A stretch of DNA of 64,000 bases from Acidimicrobiia bacterium (GCA_040881685.1 JBBECS010000016.1:1-64000), one strand, 5' to 3'. Positions 48,816 to 58,555 are shown, counted from the first letter of the stretch. Program-made: numbers and translations. The notes: generated by a model not told the origin, from the letters alone.

Positions 48816-49517
48816 TCAGGCATACCGGGGGTCGAGCCTGGTGTCGACGGTGTCGGCGTCACCGGCCAGTGCCCACAAGTAGTACATCGTGAAGCCGGGC
48901 GCGGCGACGACCGGGTGCCATCCCGTGGTGATTCGCTCGATGCTCCCGTCGCGGACGATCACCGGGCGATCCTCGCCATCGTCGTACCCGACGTGCACGC
49001 CGAACCCATGCTCCGGATCGAACCGGTAGAGGTACGCCTCTTCGTGCTCGTGGCGGTGCGGTGGCCAGCTCGACCATCCGCCCGGTGGGTTCAGCGTCTC
49101 ACCGACGATCAACGGTCCTTCCGACACGTACGTGCGCACGCGCCGCGCCGTCGTGCCCTCGCCCCGCGCCTCGTCGGGAACCGTGGCGGGATCGATCGTG
49201 CGCGACTCGAGCCCTTGGTCCGTGGCGCGCCAGACGACCGTGGCCGACAGGTCGCCGGCGAGCGAGAAGCTGCTCTCGGGACCGACCACCGCCGACCAGC
49301 CAGGGCCTTCGAAGACGTCACCGCGGGCGCGCACATCGTCGGCGTGATCGCCGGTGACCAGCTGGCCTGCCCCGCCCTCGATCAGCACCCACGCGATCGC
49401 GCCCGACGTGCGGCCCTGCATCGGGCCACGGGTCCGGGTCACGCCGAGGCGAGCGCCCGGACCGGGTTCGAGCAACGCGTCAGCGTGGTCGGCCTCGAGC
49501 GTGAGCGACGGTGCCAC
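48816..49517 (-). CDS. IolB-like 5-deoxy-glucuronate isomerase
   Basis: 233 residues, cupin fold. The block LNPPGGWSSWPPHRHEHEEA holds the metal-binding His residues of IolB/KduI, followed by YLYRFDPEHGFGVHVGYDD and GWHPVVAAPGFTMYYLWALA. IolB converts 5-deoxy-glucuronate to 2-deoxy-5-keto-gluconate in myo-inositol catabolism. No other iol gene is near, so the role may be different. The GTG start is 9 bases after TACGCT on the minus strand. It is the first gene of that strand here, with its 5' side facing the nuclease gene. Confidence 0.85.
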   Translation of the reverse strand: MAPSLTLEADHADALLEPGPGARLGVTRTRGPMQGRTSGAIAWVLIEGGAGQLVTGDHADDVRARGDVFEGPGWSAVVGPESSFSLAGDLSATVVWRATDQGLESRTIDPATVPDEARGEGTTARRVRTYVSEGPLIVGETLNPPGGWSSWPPHRHEHEEAYLYRFDPEHGFGVHVGYDDGEDRPVIVRDGSIERITTGWHPVVAAPGFTMYYLWALAGDADTVDTRLDPRYA

Positions 49518-49526
49518 GGCGCGGGA

Positions 49527-49532
49527 AGCGTA
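49527..49532 (-). promoter_or_regulatory. minus-10 box of the IolB-like gene
   Basis: TACGCT on the minus strand, 9 bases before the GTG start. Follows the leaderless pattern. Confidence 0.45.
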
Positions 49533-49597
49533 CCGGTCCGCCCTCCGCTGCGATCCTCTCGGGAATTAGGGTTCTGCCCACAGGGACCGGGGGAAGC

Positions 49598-50599
49598 ATG
49601 CGCAAGACCGTTGTCGTCGCAACCATCGTCGCCGTCGTAGCCATCGGGCTGCTCGCCGGCCCGGCCGGGGCCCGTCGGGCTGCAGGATCGGGTGGGTCGT
49701 CCGATGCCAGCGTTCGGATCGTGAACTTCAACGTCTTGCACGGGCTCTTCTGCGCCCCCGAGACCAAGGCGTGTCAGGCGTCGGACCGGATGGATCTCCT
49801 GGCGCAGCAACTCGAGGAGTCGGAGTGCCCCGAGGTCGTGGGTATGCAAGAGGTGAACATCACCATCGGCAAGGAGCTCGACCGGATTCGCAAGACGGTC
49901 TGTGACGGCAAGTACAAGATCGTCTTCGGCGGTCAGCCCAAGAGCAGCGACACCGAAAGGATCTTCACGACCCTGAAGGTCAAGAGCAAGAAGGTGCTCA
50001 AGCTCTTCGGGGGCTTCCGGACGGCGTCACGCATCGTGCTGTCCTCCCCCATCGGGACGATCGTCGTGGTGACCACCCACCAGGATGGGGACCCGGACGA
50101 GCCGTCGCTCACATGCCGAGTCTGCAAGCCGCCGTGCCAGACCGATCGTGGGGTGTACGACTGTCAGACCGACGCCGCGATCGCTCTCGCGAACTCGGCG
50201 GGTGGAGCCAACGCGATCCGCGTGCTCATGGGTGACTTCAATGTCGACGCCACATCCGCGCGCTACGCGTACATCATCGAGGATGGCTTCGTCGACACCC
50301 ACTTCGAGGCCGGCAACGCCGAATGCGTCCCCGAGACCGGGGTCAACTGCACGAGTGGTCGCGATGACCAGAGCCTCGCCGCGCTCCAGGACCCGACCAC
50401 GAGGGAGTCACACCGGATCGACTTCATCTTCGTGAAGTCGACGCCGAAGTGCGACGTCGTGGTGGACACCCCGGATGACGGCGACGGTGACGGGCTCGGT
50501 ACCGGGCTGTTCTTCCCCGAGCCGACGGTGGACGGTCCGGGTGGCCTGGTGTGGGTGTCGGACCACACCGGCACGACCGCAGATCTGTCCTGCGGGTAG
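49598..50599 (+). CDS. secreted endonuclease/exonuclease/phosphatase (EEP) family protein
   Basis: 333 residues. A signal peptide (MRKTVVVATIVAVVAIGLLA, cleavage near AGAR) is followed by an EEP fold: VRIVNFNVLHG, PEVVGMQEVN (metal Glu), VLMGDFNVD (catalytic Asp/Asn) and WVSDHTGT (final Asp-His). Many cysteines (CRVCKPPC, DCQ) suggest disulphides, so it acts outside the cell. Substrates of this family range from DNA to phospholipids and phosphoinositides. The ATG has GGGGGAAGC before it. The closest partner is the D-aminoacylase-type gene 21 bases downstream. Confidence 0.9.
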   Translation: MRKTVVVATIVAVVAIGLLAGPAGARRAAGSGGSSDASVRIVNFNVLHGLFCAPETKACQASDRMDLLAQQLEESECPEVVGMQEVNITIGKELDRIRKTVCDGKYKIVFGGQPKSSDTERIFTTLKVKSKKVLKLFGGFRTASRIVLSSPIGTIVVVTTHQDGDPDEPSLTCRVCKPPCQTDRGVYDCQTDAAIALANSAGGANAIRVLMGDFNVDATSARYAYIIEDGFVDTHFEAGNAECVPETGVNCTSGRDDQSLAALQDPTTRESHRIDFIFVKSTPKCDVVVDTPDDGDGDGLGTGLFFPEPTVDGPGGLVWVSDHTGTTADLSCG

Positions 50600-50620
50600 A
50601 GCGGGCAGAAGGAGCCAAAC

Positions 50621-52276
50621 ATGCCTGACCTCGTGATTCGTGGCGGCACCGTGATCGACGGCACCGGCGCGCCTGCGCAGCGCGCCGACGTCGCGATCGA
50701 CGGCGACACCATCTCGGAGATCGGACACGGGCTCTCAGGAAAAAGAGAGATCGACGCCGGCGGCCATGTCGTCGCGCCGGGATTCATCGACATTCACACC
50801 CACTATGACGCGCAGGTGTTCTGGGATCCTGCGCTGACGCCGTCGTCGTGGCACGGCGTCACCAGCGTCGTGGCCGGCAACTGCGGCTTCTCGATCGCGC
50901 CGTGTCGCCCAGAGCACCGCGGGCTGATCGGTCGCACGCTCATGCACGTCGAGGACATGAGCCTGCCGACACTCGAAGCCGGCATCCCGTGGGACTTCGA
51001 GACGTTTCCCGAGTACCTCGATTCGGTGGAGCAGCACGGCTCGGTCCTCAACTTCACCGCGTACGTCGGACACACCGCCATCCGCCTCTACGTGATGGGC
51101 GACGACGGCTACGAACGCGATGCGACCGACGACGAGCTCGCGCGCATGGCCGACGTCGTACGCGAGGCGGTCGCCGCGGGCGCGGCGGGTGTGGCATCGA
51201 GCAGCGCGCAGACGCACAACGGCGACGGTGGCCGTCCGGTCCCGTCGCGGCTGGCCGGCTTCGCCGAGTACGAGGCGATCTACTCCCCGATGCGCGAGCT
51301 CGGTCGAGGTGTCGGTGCGGTCACCCCCGGCGAGCGCTTCACGCACCCCGAGGCGTACGCGCTGCAGCGGCGCGTCGGTCGACCGTTCACGTGGACCGCC
51401 CTGCTCACGATCAAGGGCTCGTCGTTCGCGTCGGACATGGCCGAGCTGAACACGAGGGAACGGGCTGCCGGCGCGGATGTGTGGCCTCAGATCACCTGTC
51501 GTCCGCTGACCTTCCAGATGACCATGGCCGACCCGTTCACGTTCAACATGGCGCCCGCGTTCAAGGAGCTGATGGACCGACCGGTCGACGAGCGCCTGGC
51601 GGCCTATCGAGACGCCGACTGGGTGGCGCGCGCACAGGCCGACCTCACCACGGGGCGCGTCTTCCGCCCGAGCTGGGATGCGCTGACGATCGCGGAGTCG
51701 CGTGACCCCGAGCTCGTGGGCCGCAGTGTGGCGTCACTCGCAGCCGAGCGGGAGATGGAACCGCTCGAGGCGATGGTCACTCTCGCCGCCGAGGAAGACC
51801 TCACCACGCGCTTCCGCAGCGTGCTCGCCAACAACGACGAGGACATGATCGAGCAGCTCCTCACGACCGACGGGATGCTGATCGGCTTGTCCGACGCGGG
51901 CGCCCACGTGAGCCAGCTGTGCGACGCGTGCCTGCCTACCGACCTCCTCGGCAACTGGGTTCGCGAGCGTGAGGTGCTGCCACTGGAACGTGCGGTGCAC
52001 AAGCTCACCGGCGAGCCCGCCGGAGTGTTCGGCTTCGCCGACCGCGGCATCCTCCGTGAAGGCATGAAGGCCGACCTGGCCGTCTTCGATCCCGACACGG
52101 TCGCTCCGGGCGGGTTGCACCGAGTCCGCGACTTCCCCGCCGACGGAGAGCGGCTCGTCGCCGACGAGCCGCAAGGCATGCAGCATGTGCTCGTGAACGG
52201 GACGCCGATACGCGAGAACGGAGCACCCGTCAAGGAAACCGTCGCCGCGCGCCCAGGTCGCGTGCTCAACCGCTAG
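50621..52276 (+). CDS. N-acyl-D-amino-acid deacylase-type amidohydrolase
   Basis: 551 residues. The metal-site motif GFIDIHTHYDAQ (HTHYDAQ at 59-65), NCGFS (87-91) and the late aspartate in LSDAGAHVSQL place it in the D-aminoacylase/dihydroorotase amidohydrolase group. Family enzymes remove acyl groups from N-acyl-D-amino acids or open cyclic amides; many paralogs act on other substrates. AGAAGGAG precedes the ATG. It is the second gene after the secreted EEP protein but itself has no signal peptide. Substrate unproven. Confidence 0.9.
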   Translation: MPDLVIRGGTVIDGTGAPAQRADVAIDGDTISEIGHGLSGKREIDAGGHVVAPGFIDIHTHYDAQVFWDPALTPSSWHGVTSVVAGNCGFSIAPCRPEHRGLIGRTLMHVEDMSLPTLEAGIPWDFETFPEYLDSVEQHGSVLNFTAYVGHTAIRLYVMGDDGYERDATDDELARMADVVREAVAAGAAGVASSSAQTHNGDGGRPVPSRLAGFAEYEAIYSPMRELGRGVGAVTPGERFTHPEAYALQRRVGRPFTWTALLTIKGSSFASDMAELNTRERAAGADVWPQITCRPLTFQMTMADPFTFNMAPAFKELMDRPVDERLAAYRDADWVARAQADLTTGRVFRPSWDALTIAESRDPELVGRSVASLAAEREMEPLEAMVTLAAEEDLTTRFRSVLANNDEDMIEQLLTTDGMLIGLSDAGAHVSQLCDACLPTDLLGNWVREREVLPLERAVHKLTGEPAGVFGFADRGILREGMKADLAVFDPDTVAPGGLHRVRDFPADGERLVADEPQGMQHVLVNGTPIRENGAPVKETVAARPGRVLNR

Positions 52277-52291
52277 CCGAGCGGCCCCGCG

Positions 52292-52993
52292 TCAGTCGGC
52301 GACGGCGGTAATGCCGATGCAGACGTTCAAGTCGACGAGTGGCACGCGCAACGGGAAGAACCGACGGTGCACGATCCGGAACCGCTCGCGGAGCAGGTCG
52401 GTGATCTCTTTGGGCGAGTTGATGTGCTCCCGACGCACGAAGATCTCGTAGGGCAGCTTGTAACGCTTCTCGAACTCCCGTTGTGCGGTGAACCGCCTGC
52501 CGATCCCGTAGACGAAGCCGGGGTCGCACGGGATCACCACGCTGAGCCGGCCATCGGCGCGCAGCAGGCGCCGCAGCTCGTTGAGCGCCGTCGGGAGGTC
52601 AGGCAGGTGCTCCAGCACGTGCACCGCGACCGCTCGATCGAACGTCCCCGCGTCGAACGGCAGCTGCTGCTGGCAGTCCTCGACGATCGTCGTCACCGAC
52701 GGGAACCGCGCTTGGATGCCGGCTGCCATCTCTGGGCGCATCTCGACGCACGTGTAGTCCTGGCGGGACAGGTCCTCGTACGCGAGCTGCTCGCCCAGGC
52801 CCGCGCCGATCTCGATCGTGCGGACCCGCCCCCCCAAGCCGGCCATCGACCGGAGCGGGTAACGATGGTTGAACCGCTCGATCATCTGGTAGCTCCCGGG
52901 CAGGTCCTCGTGCCATCGGCGGATCGCATCGTCGATCGTTGCTTGGTGCTCGGGATCGATCGGTGGCAGCTCCTTCGGCCACTTCGTGGTCAT
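52292..52993 (-). CDS. class I SAM-dependent methyltransferase
   Basis: 233 residues. Motif I is RTIEIGAGLGEQLAYED, the acidic strand-2 end is VEMRPEM, post-I is IVEDCQQQLPFD, and motif IV is AVAVHVLEHLPD. The lipid- or sugar-methyltransferase type is common at the end of glycan clusters. Its start overlaps the DUF2304 gene stop (ATGA), the last of five coupled genes. It probably methylates a sugar of the envelope glycan, inferred from context. Confidence 0.9.
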   Translation of the reverse strand: MTTKWPKELPPIDPEHQATIDDAIRRWHEDLPGSYQMIERFNHRYPLRSMAGLGGRVRTIEIGAGLGEQLAYEDLSRQDYTCVEMRPEMAAGIQARFPSVTTIVEDCQQQLPFDAGTFDRAVAVHVLEHLPDLPTALNELRRLLRADGRLSVVIPCDPGFVYGIGRRFTAQREFEKRYKLPYEIFVRREHINSPKEITDLLRERFRIVHRRFFPLRVPLVDLNVCIGITAVAD

Positions 52994-53376
52994 GGCTGCG
53001 GTTCCTTGTCGGTGAGCACGGGCGGGGGCGCCGCGGGTTCGGACCCCTGCTCCTTCTCGAGACGGCGTACACGCTCCTCGGTCAGCGCCAACGTCTCCGA
53101 CACGGTTCGCAGCATCTCAGTGAGCCCCGATGCAGTGATCGACAGCTGCACCGAGATGAGCAGCAAGAGGAAGAGCGAGACCCCCAGCAGGAACTCGACC
53201 GGGCGCAAGCCGACCGAATCAGCGAGCGGCTCCGCCAATCCAGTGAGTGCGCCTGACGCTCCGATCGAGACGGCGACGAAGAACCACCCAAGCGCGTACC
53301 GGAGTGTGAGGAGCTGAAGTCGCGCCAGCACAACGATCATCAGCGCCAAGAGCAGACCGAGGAATCCGAGCAACAA
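52990..53376 (-). CDS. DUF2304-type membrane protein
   Basis: 128 residues. Three hydrophobic segments (LLGFLGLLLALMIVVLARL, YALGWFFVAVSIGASGALTG and EFLLGVSLFLLLLISVQLSI) precede a C-terminal coiled-coil tail (LRTVSETLALTEERVRRLEKE). DUF2304 genes commonly follow a dolichol-phosphate-mannose synthase-like GT2, as here, and probably help make or flip the polyprenyl-phosphate sugar; this is inferred from gene association. The TTG start follows directly after the GT2 TAA stop. Confidence 0.82.
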   Translation of the reverse strand: MLLGFLGLLLALMIVVLARLQLLTLRYALGWFFVAVSIGASGALTGLAEPLADSVGLRPVEFLLGVSLFLLLLISVQLSITASGLTEMLRTVSETLALTEERVRRLEKEQGSEPAAPPPVLTDKEPQP

Positions 53377-54114
53377 TTAGGAGCGCTCCAAGGGTGTCGC
53401 CGGACGATAGCGCGTGCCGATTCTCAAAACGACGACGACGAGCGCCCGTACGAGGAATGCGATTGAGGCGGCACCTCCCGCTGAACGCAGGCCACCTTGG
53501 CGCGCACGAATCGCGATGGGGGTCGATACGACTGTGTATCCAGCCCGCGCGCTCGCGACGAGTACCTCGAACGTGTCACCGAGATACTGCGTCGGGTAGT
53601 TACGAGCGAACTCGTTCAAGAGCGGGACCGACACGGCGCGGAAGCCTGACGTCGCGTCTCCGATCGGTCGGCCCGCGGCGCGACTCGCCACCCGCGCCAG
53701 GATGCGCATGACGATCCGGCGAGCGCGCGAGACGTCCATTCGCTGTTCGGCTTCGAATCGGTTGCCGACGACAAGGTGCGCGCGTTCGTCGTTCATCGCC
53801 TCTAAGAGGAGCTGGATGTCCGCTGGGTCGTGCTGCCCGTCCGCATCACATTGGACGGCGACCCGGTACCCGTGCTCCACGGCGTACCGGAAACCACACC
53901 GAAGTGCGGCGCCGACACCGAGGTTCACAGGGAGTCGAACGACGGTCGCCCCTGCTTCCTCAGCGACCTCTCTCGTCCCATCGGTCGAGCCATCGTCGAC
54001 GAGCACGACAGACACGCCTTGCGCACGCACCGCATGAACGACGGCACCCGCGGTCTCCGCCTCGTTGAGCGCCGGGATGATCACCACGACGTCGTTCAGT
54101 TCCATCGTGGCCAT
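53377..54114 (-). CDS. GT2 glycosyltransferase (polyprenyl-phosphate mannose synthase-like)
   Basis: 245 residues. ALNEAET, VDDGSTDGT, and the DxD-type CDADGQHDP are typical of DPM1-like GT2 enzymes, with a C-terminal hydrophobic stretch that may bind the membrane. It would transfer a sugar from a nucleotide donor to polyprenyl phosphate, making the lipid-linked donor for the GT-C enzymes around it. Start at the ATG 54114; ATG 54105 or a TTG at 54150 are possible. It lies between the AftD-like gene and DUF2304. Confidence 0.92.
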   Translation of the reverse strand: MATMELNDVVVIIPALNEAETAGAVVHAVRAQGVSVVLVDDGSTDGTREVAEEAGATVVRLPVNLGVGAALRCGFRYAVEHGYRVAVQCDADGQHDPADIQLLLEAMNDERAHLVVGNRFEAEQRMDVSRARRIVMRILARVASRAAGRPIGDATSGFRAVSVPLLNEFARNYPTQYLGDTFEVLVASARAGYTVVSTPIAIRARQGGLRSAGGAASIAFLVRALVVVVLRIGTRYRPATPLERS

Positions 54115-54136
54115 CTCATTGTCTGTAGTAGCGCGC

Positions 54137-57100
54137 TCATGGAGTGTCAAGACCGCGACCTCGCGAGCGAACAGTCTCGACGATCACGTCCGTGAGTAGC
54201 AACACGACAGCGATCATGCCGACCACGTGGACGGCGTCGAAGCGCGACGGCCAGTCGAGTCCGGGGGGATAGCCGTAACGGCTCTGCTGCACGAAGACGT
54301 ACAAGCCCGTCGCCGCGAGCGCCGCTGGCGCACCGATCGCGAGCAGCCAGCGCGTTCTTGGAACCAGCAACACCGCGAGTGCTGCCGCACCCGCAAGCGC
54401 GCCGACCCACGGCTCGACGAGGAGCCCGCTCAGCACCGCGACCATCACGGTCGTCGCAACGACACGCGACCGTGACGGCGTCGTGCCTGCTGCCACGAGC
54501 AGTGACGCCGCAGTGGGAGCAGCGTCGGCATCGACCGTCGGCGCACGCGATCGGCCGCGGAGAGCGAGGACCGCGCAGCCGAGCAACGTGAGCCCCGAGA
54601 TCACGATGCCGACCCAGACCGTGCGCTGCGGGGCCCACGTGAAGTTGATCTCCAGGTTCCGCCGGGCGGGATCGATCCGCCATCCGTTCGCCATGCCGTC
54701 GACGAGCACGGGTTCCCCGAGATCGCGACCGTTGACCTCCGCGTGCCAGCCACGGTTCAGGCTCTGCCCGAGCACGAGCCAGAACGGGTTGTCGGCGCCG
54801 CGGACGCGTGCTTCGATCCGCGTCCGGCCGTTGTGCAGCACGTCGACCTGCGGGCTGGGCTCCCGCTTGGCCGCGACGACATCAATCAATGCGCCGCGAC
54901 CGTCGAGCGCGTCACCGCCGCCCGCGGACGCGAGAACGAGCCCGTCGACATCGATCCCGGTCTCCGCGCCCGACGCCGCCCGCAGCTCGTGCTTGCCTTG
55001 CTTCAGCCGTAGACCCGATGGCGCACCACCCGTCGGGTTGCAGCGCTCGATCTGGAACGTCTGGTACGCCGAGCCGGCCTCGATCGCACCGACCAGGCGC
55101 ACTGCGACCGGTGCGCCGTCGATCTCGAGCAGGTCGCTACGACAGGCTGTTGGCACTGCGCCGGGAAGCGACGCGCGCTGCACGCCGGGGAATCCGAGCT
55201 CCGCGACGGCGACGGGGAGGGCGGTCTCCAATCCTGAGTCGTAGTCGATGGTTTCGACGGCGCGAACCTCCTCGATGGCCACCCGCACGCGGTCACCGGT
55301 GAGCGCGGGGAAGGTCGCCCGCGCCTCAACCGTGCTGCCAACATTGTCCCCGTCCTTGATGGCGGGCACGTCAACCGTCCGCGTCTCGCCGCCGGCTTCG
55401 AGTCGCAGCCGGGTGGGAACCGAATGTCTTCCGTCCGCGACCAGCTCGAGTGCCAGCTCGTCGAATGTCACGGGGGTCGGGAGCTCGAGGTCGATCCACT
55501 CCCCCACCGGCGACACGTCGGCGTCAGTGATCCACGCCGTGGCCGCGTCGCCATCGATCGCCGACGACCCCCGGGCCAACGCCGTGGTCCGGAGGTGCCC
55601 AGACGCCCGCACGGTGACGCCCCCCGAGTCGGCGTCGGCAATGCCGAGCACACGGTCGAGCACGTCGTCGGGCGCCGCCGGCGAGAGTCGGGCAGTGCCA
55701 GCGACGCCGAAATCGCGAGCAGTCGGCACGAGGAATGAGCGCGCCAACCTCCCCTCTTCTTCGGTGACGTTCGGCGGGGAGAGCACCGAGCGCAGCCGCG
55801 TCATCTCGTAGAGAAGTGGGTTGCTGAGCATACGGGCCGCCGCCGTGCCCACCAGGTCCGTGGGCATCCGCACGACCTCATCGACGACTACGGCGTGTTC
55901 GGCCGACGATTCGTCGGCGAGGCGAATCTCGGCGAACCCGACGGCGCTGTCGTGCTGGTAGCGGTCGCGGTCGCCCACATTGTCAGCGAGCACGATCACC
56001 TCGAGCTGCGCGAACCGACGGGGCTCGAACGAGACGTCCTGACCATCGACGGTGCGCGACACCTCACCGAGGTCCACGGTGACGGGCTGCCCGACCGACC
56101 GGCCGTTCCCGTCACCGAAGCGCAGCTCGACACGCGTGAGGTACCGATCCCGACGGCCGGTCAGGGGCTGCACGAGGTTGACGTGGTCGGTCGTGATGGC
56201 CTCGCCAGGGCGGATGCTGATCCACTCACCTTGGACCGGCCCATAGGCACCGACCCTCCACGCCGTCCCCAGGTCGCTGTCGAGAGCGCGCGCGGGACGA
56301 TCGGATGGCACGAACCTCGTGGCCGTCCCGTACGCGGACGCTGACACCTTTGCGCCACGCTGCTCCATCACGGTGAACGCGTCCTGCCCTGCGTCCGGGA
56401 ACACGTCGAGCCGTTGGTCCTGGTCGTCCTCCACAATCTGCCGCTCGTTCGGGCGCTGCGTGTAGCCGAGGTCGTCGTGCTCCGACCAGTGCTGAGCCCG
56501 TGAGCGATTCGTGTCGGTCACGATCAGCACGGAGTCCGCATGCAGCGCCCGCACGAGGAGACGGCGGTCATGTGAGAACGACGCCGAGTAGCGCAACGCG
56601 GAAGAGTCAACCAAGAGGCCGGCCTGGGCGAGGTCGACCAGACCGTCGCCGTCACCCGAGACCAGCAACAGGCGCGAACCCGGCTCGGCACGCACGATCG
56701 GTCGTGTGCGCTCGACTCCGAACACCGCGACCGGAGGAGGTGACGGCACCGCGTCCGGGACGGCGAGCTCTCGGGCGTCGAGCTGGTCGAGCTCGAGCGG
56801 TGGCGCGAGCTTGTTTCCGAAGCGTTCCGGCGCGACGAGACCGTCGGGCGTCGGGCGGAACACCAGCCACGCCTCCCGCGGTCGCGCGAGGTCGTACTGA
56901 TCGACCTGAACGTCGCTGCGAAGCACGACGTCACCCACGCTCATGAGCGCGGCGATCGGGGCAACGGAGTCGGGATCGAGCAATCCGCGCTGGATGCGCC
57001 GATCGAACGCCTCCAGCAGGTTGGCCGACGCGGCCGAGCCGTACGGGATCAGCTCGCGAGCCACATATGGTCGGTCCGTGAGCCCGGGCGTGATCGGCAC

Positions 57101-58555
57101 GTTCGTGTCGCCCCAGCGGTACACCGCGGCATCCATCCCCGGTAGCTCGAGGATGCGGGTGTCGTGGCCCTCGCCATCGAGCGCGTTGATCGCATCGGTC
57201 CAGTACACCGGGATCTCATCGCGGCGCTGGACGTTCGCCCCGTAGACGTCACCCGTCCAGAAGAGAGGAAGGTTGACCGCGGCCAGAACGGCGAGGACCG
57301 CGCACACGGCAAACGCCATCCGAGGACGATGACGCTGCGCAAGTCGCTCAGAGAGCACGTTCGCGCCAACGCCGAGGAGCACCGCCACTCCGAGTACCAA
57401 GAGCGGCACCGCGCGCCCGACGCTGCGCAAACCGAGACCCACCGTGGATCCCTCGCCGAACTTCTTCACCACCGCGCCGAACGGCGACGGGTCGTCGTAC
57501 GGGTGCGTACCGACGGCGATTGCCACCCCGACGACGATCAATGCGACGAAGTAGGCGCGGTGCTTCCACCGGACGAATGCCGCGGACAGCATCGCCAGCA
57601 CCGGGACCGTGTAGCCCGTGACCACCAGCCAACGACGCGAGTAGTCGACCGACGCCTCGGTCCACGGTCCAAGGCGGTCGCCACCGTAGAAGAGCCAATA
57701 GCCGAGGCCGCGCAGGACCTCGCCCGAGTGGCCTGCGACTGCTACCGCCTCGATCGACTCCGAGTACCGAAGAACATCGAGGCCGTACGCGCCTTGCACG
57801 ATGAGGCCAGCGACCCACCACGCCGATGCAAGGACGGTGAGCAACGCGATTCGGGCGCACGTACGGAGCGCCTGACGAGCCGACACTTCTCCACTCACCC
57901 AGATCGCATGCGCGACCCAGAGCAGCGGCGCGAGGCCAACGAAGAACAGTGACGGAGGGTTCACGCTGCCGGCGAGCTGCACCACGATCGCGAAGGCAGC
58001 CGGATAGCGCCATCCACCGTCGCGCAACGCTCGAGCGATCAGCGCGATCAACCACGGTGCTGCGCTCCACGCCACGAGGATGATGGAGATCCGCGACGCG
58101 TACTGGAGGAAGTACGGGCTGAACATGTATACGAGCGCAGCAACCACCGCGCCGGGACCCGAGATTTTGAGCGTACGGAGCAGGTAGAGCACGCCGAGTC
58201 CGGCGGCGAAGATGATCGATCCGAGCCAGAGCCGCTGCGCCGCCCAGACCGGAACACCCAACTGATCAAACAGCCAATAGAAAGGACCGGCCGGGAACAG
58301 GTAGCCGATGTCCTGATGGGTGAGGGAGCCTTGGTGGACGTTGGGGCTCCACAGATACGGAGCGCGTGACAAGAGCCGACCCGGATCCAGGTACAGATAC
58401 TGCTTCGTGTCGGTGACGGCACGCCCGGACGCGCTCAGGAGCAGCGGGACGTACGAGAGCGCGGCGAGGAGCGCGTATCCGAGAACGCGTTGCCGGCGTG
58501 ACGTGGCGGCCGGCGAAGCTCCGCGACCGATTGCCGGCGCGGGCGTGCGACTCAA
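54137..58555 (-). CDS. AftD-like alpha-(1->3)-arabinofuranosyltransferase (second paralog)
   Basis: 1472 residues from a TTG start, which overlaps the GT4 stop (TTGA). The first loop VTDTKQYLYLDPGRLLSRAP parallels the first paralog, with the same Asp. The domain order is also the same: GT-C membrane half, long discoidin/carbohydrate-binding-like extracytoplasmic part, C-terminal membrane helices (LLVPRTRWLLAIGAPAALA). By eye the two are clearly homologous but divergent. It sits in a glycan operon with GT4, GT2, DUF2304 and methyltransferase, unlike the isolated first paralog, so it may act on a different glycan. Confidence 0.88.
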   Translation of the reverse strand: MSRTPAPAIGRGASPAATSRRQRVLGYALLAALSYVPLLLSASGRAVTDTKQYLYLDPGRLLSRAPYLWSPNVHQGSLTHQDIGYLFPAGPFYWLFDQLGVPVWAAQRLWLGSIIFAAGLGVLYLLRTLKISGPGAVVAALVYMFSPYFLQYASRISIILVAWSAAPWLIALIARALRDGGWRYPAAFAIVVQLAGSVNPPSLFFVGLAPLLWVAHAIWVSGEVSARQALRTCARIALLTVLASAWWVAGLIVQGAYGLDVLRYSESIEAVAVAGHSGEVLRGLGYWLFYGGDRLGPWTEASVDYSRRWLVVTGYTVPVLAMLSAAFVRWKHRAYFVALIVVGVAIAVGTHPYDDPSPFGAVVKKFGEGSTVGLGLRSVGRAVPLLVLGVAVLLGVGANVLSERLAQRHRPRMAFAVCAVLAVLAAVNLPLFWTGDVYGANVQRRDEIPVYWTDAINALDGEGHDTRILELPGMDAAVYRWGDTNVPITPGLTDRPYVARELIPYGSAASANLLEAFDRRIQRGLLDPDSVAPIAALMSVGDVVLRSDVQVDQYDLARPREAWLVFRPTPDGLVAPERFGNKLAPPLELDQLDARELAVPDAVPSPPPVAVFGVERTRPIVRAEPGSRLLLVSGDGDGLVDLAQAGLLVDSSALRYSASFSHDRRLLVRALHADSVLIVTDTNRSRAQHWSEHDDLGYTQRPNERQIVEDDQDQRLDVFPDAGQDAFTVMEQRGAKVSASAYGTATRFVPSDRPARALDSDLGTAWRVGAYGPVQGEWISIRPGEAITTDHVNLVQPLTGRRDRYLTRVELRFGDGNGRSVGQPVTVDLGEVSRTVDGQDVSFEPRRFAQLEVIVLADNVGDRDRYQHDSAVGFAEIRLADESSAEHAVVVDEVVRMPTDLVGTAAARMLSNPLLYEMTRLRSVLSPPNVTEEEGRLARSFLVPTARDFGVAGTARLSPAAPDDVLDRVLGIADADSGGVTVRASGHLRTTALARGSSAIDGDAATAWITDADVSPVGEWIDLELPTPVTFDELALELVADGRHSVPTRLRLEAGGETRTVDVPAIKDGDNVGSTVEARATFPALTGDRVRVAIEEVRAVETIDYDSGLETALPVAVAELGFPGVQRASLPGAVPTACRSDLLEIDGAPVAVRLVGAIEAGSAYQTFQIERCNPTGGAPSGLRLKQGKHELRAASGAETGIDVDGLVLASAGGGDALDGRGALIDVVAAKREPSPQVDVLHNGRTRIEARVRGADNPFWLVLGQSLNRGWHAEVNGRDLGEPVLVDGMANGWRIDPARRNLEINFTWAPQRTVWVGIVISGLTLLGCAVLALRGRSRAPTVDADAAPTAASLLVAAGTTPSRSRVVATTVMVAVLSGLLVEPWVGALAGAAALAVLLVPRTRWLLAIGAPAALAATGLYVFVQQSRYGYPPGLDWPSRFDAVHVVGMIAVVLLLTDVIVETVRSRGRGLDTP

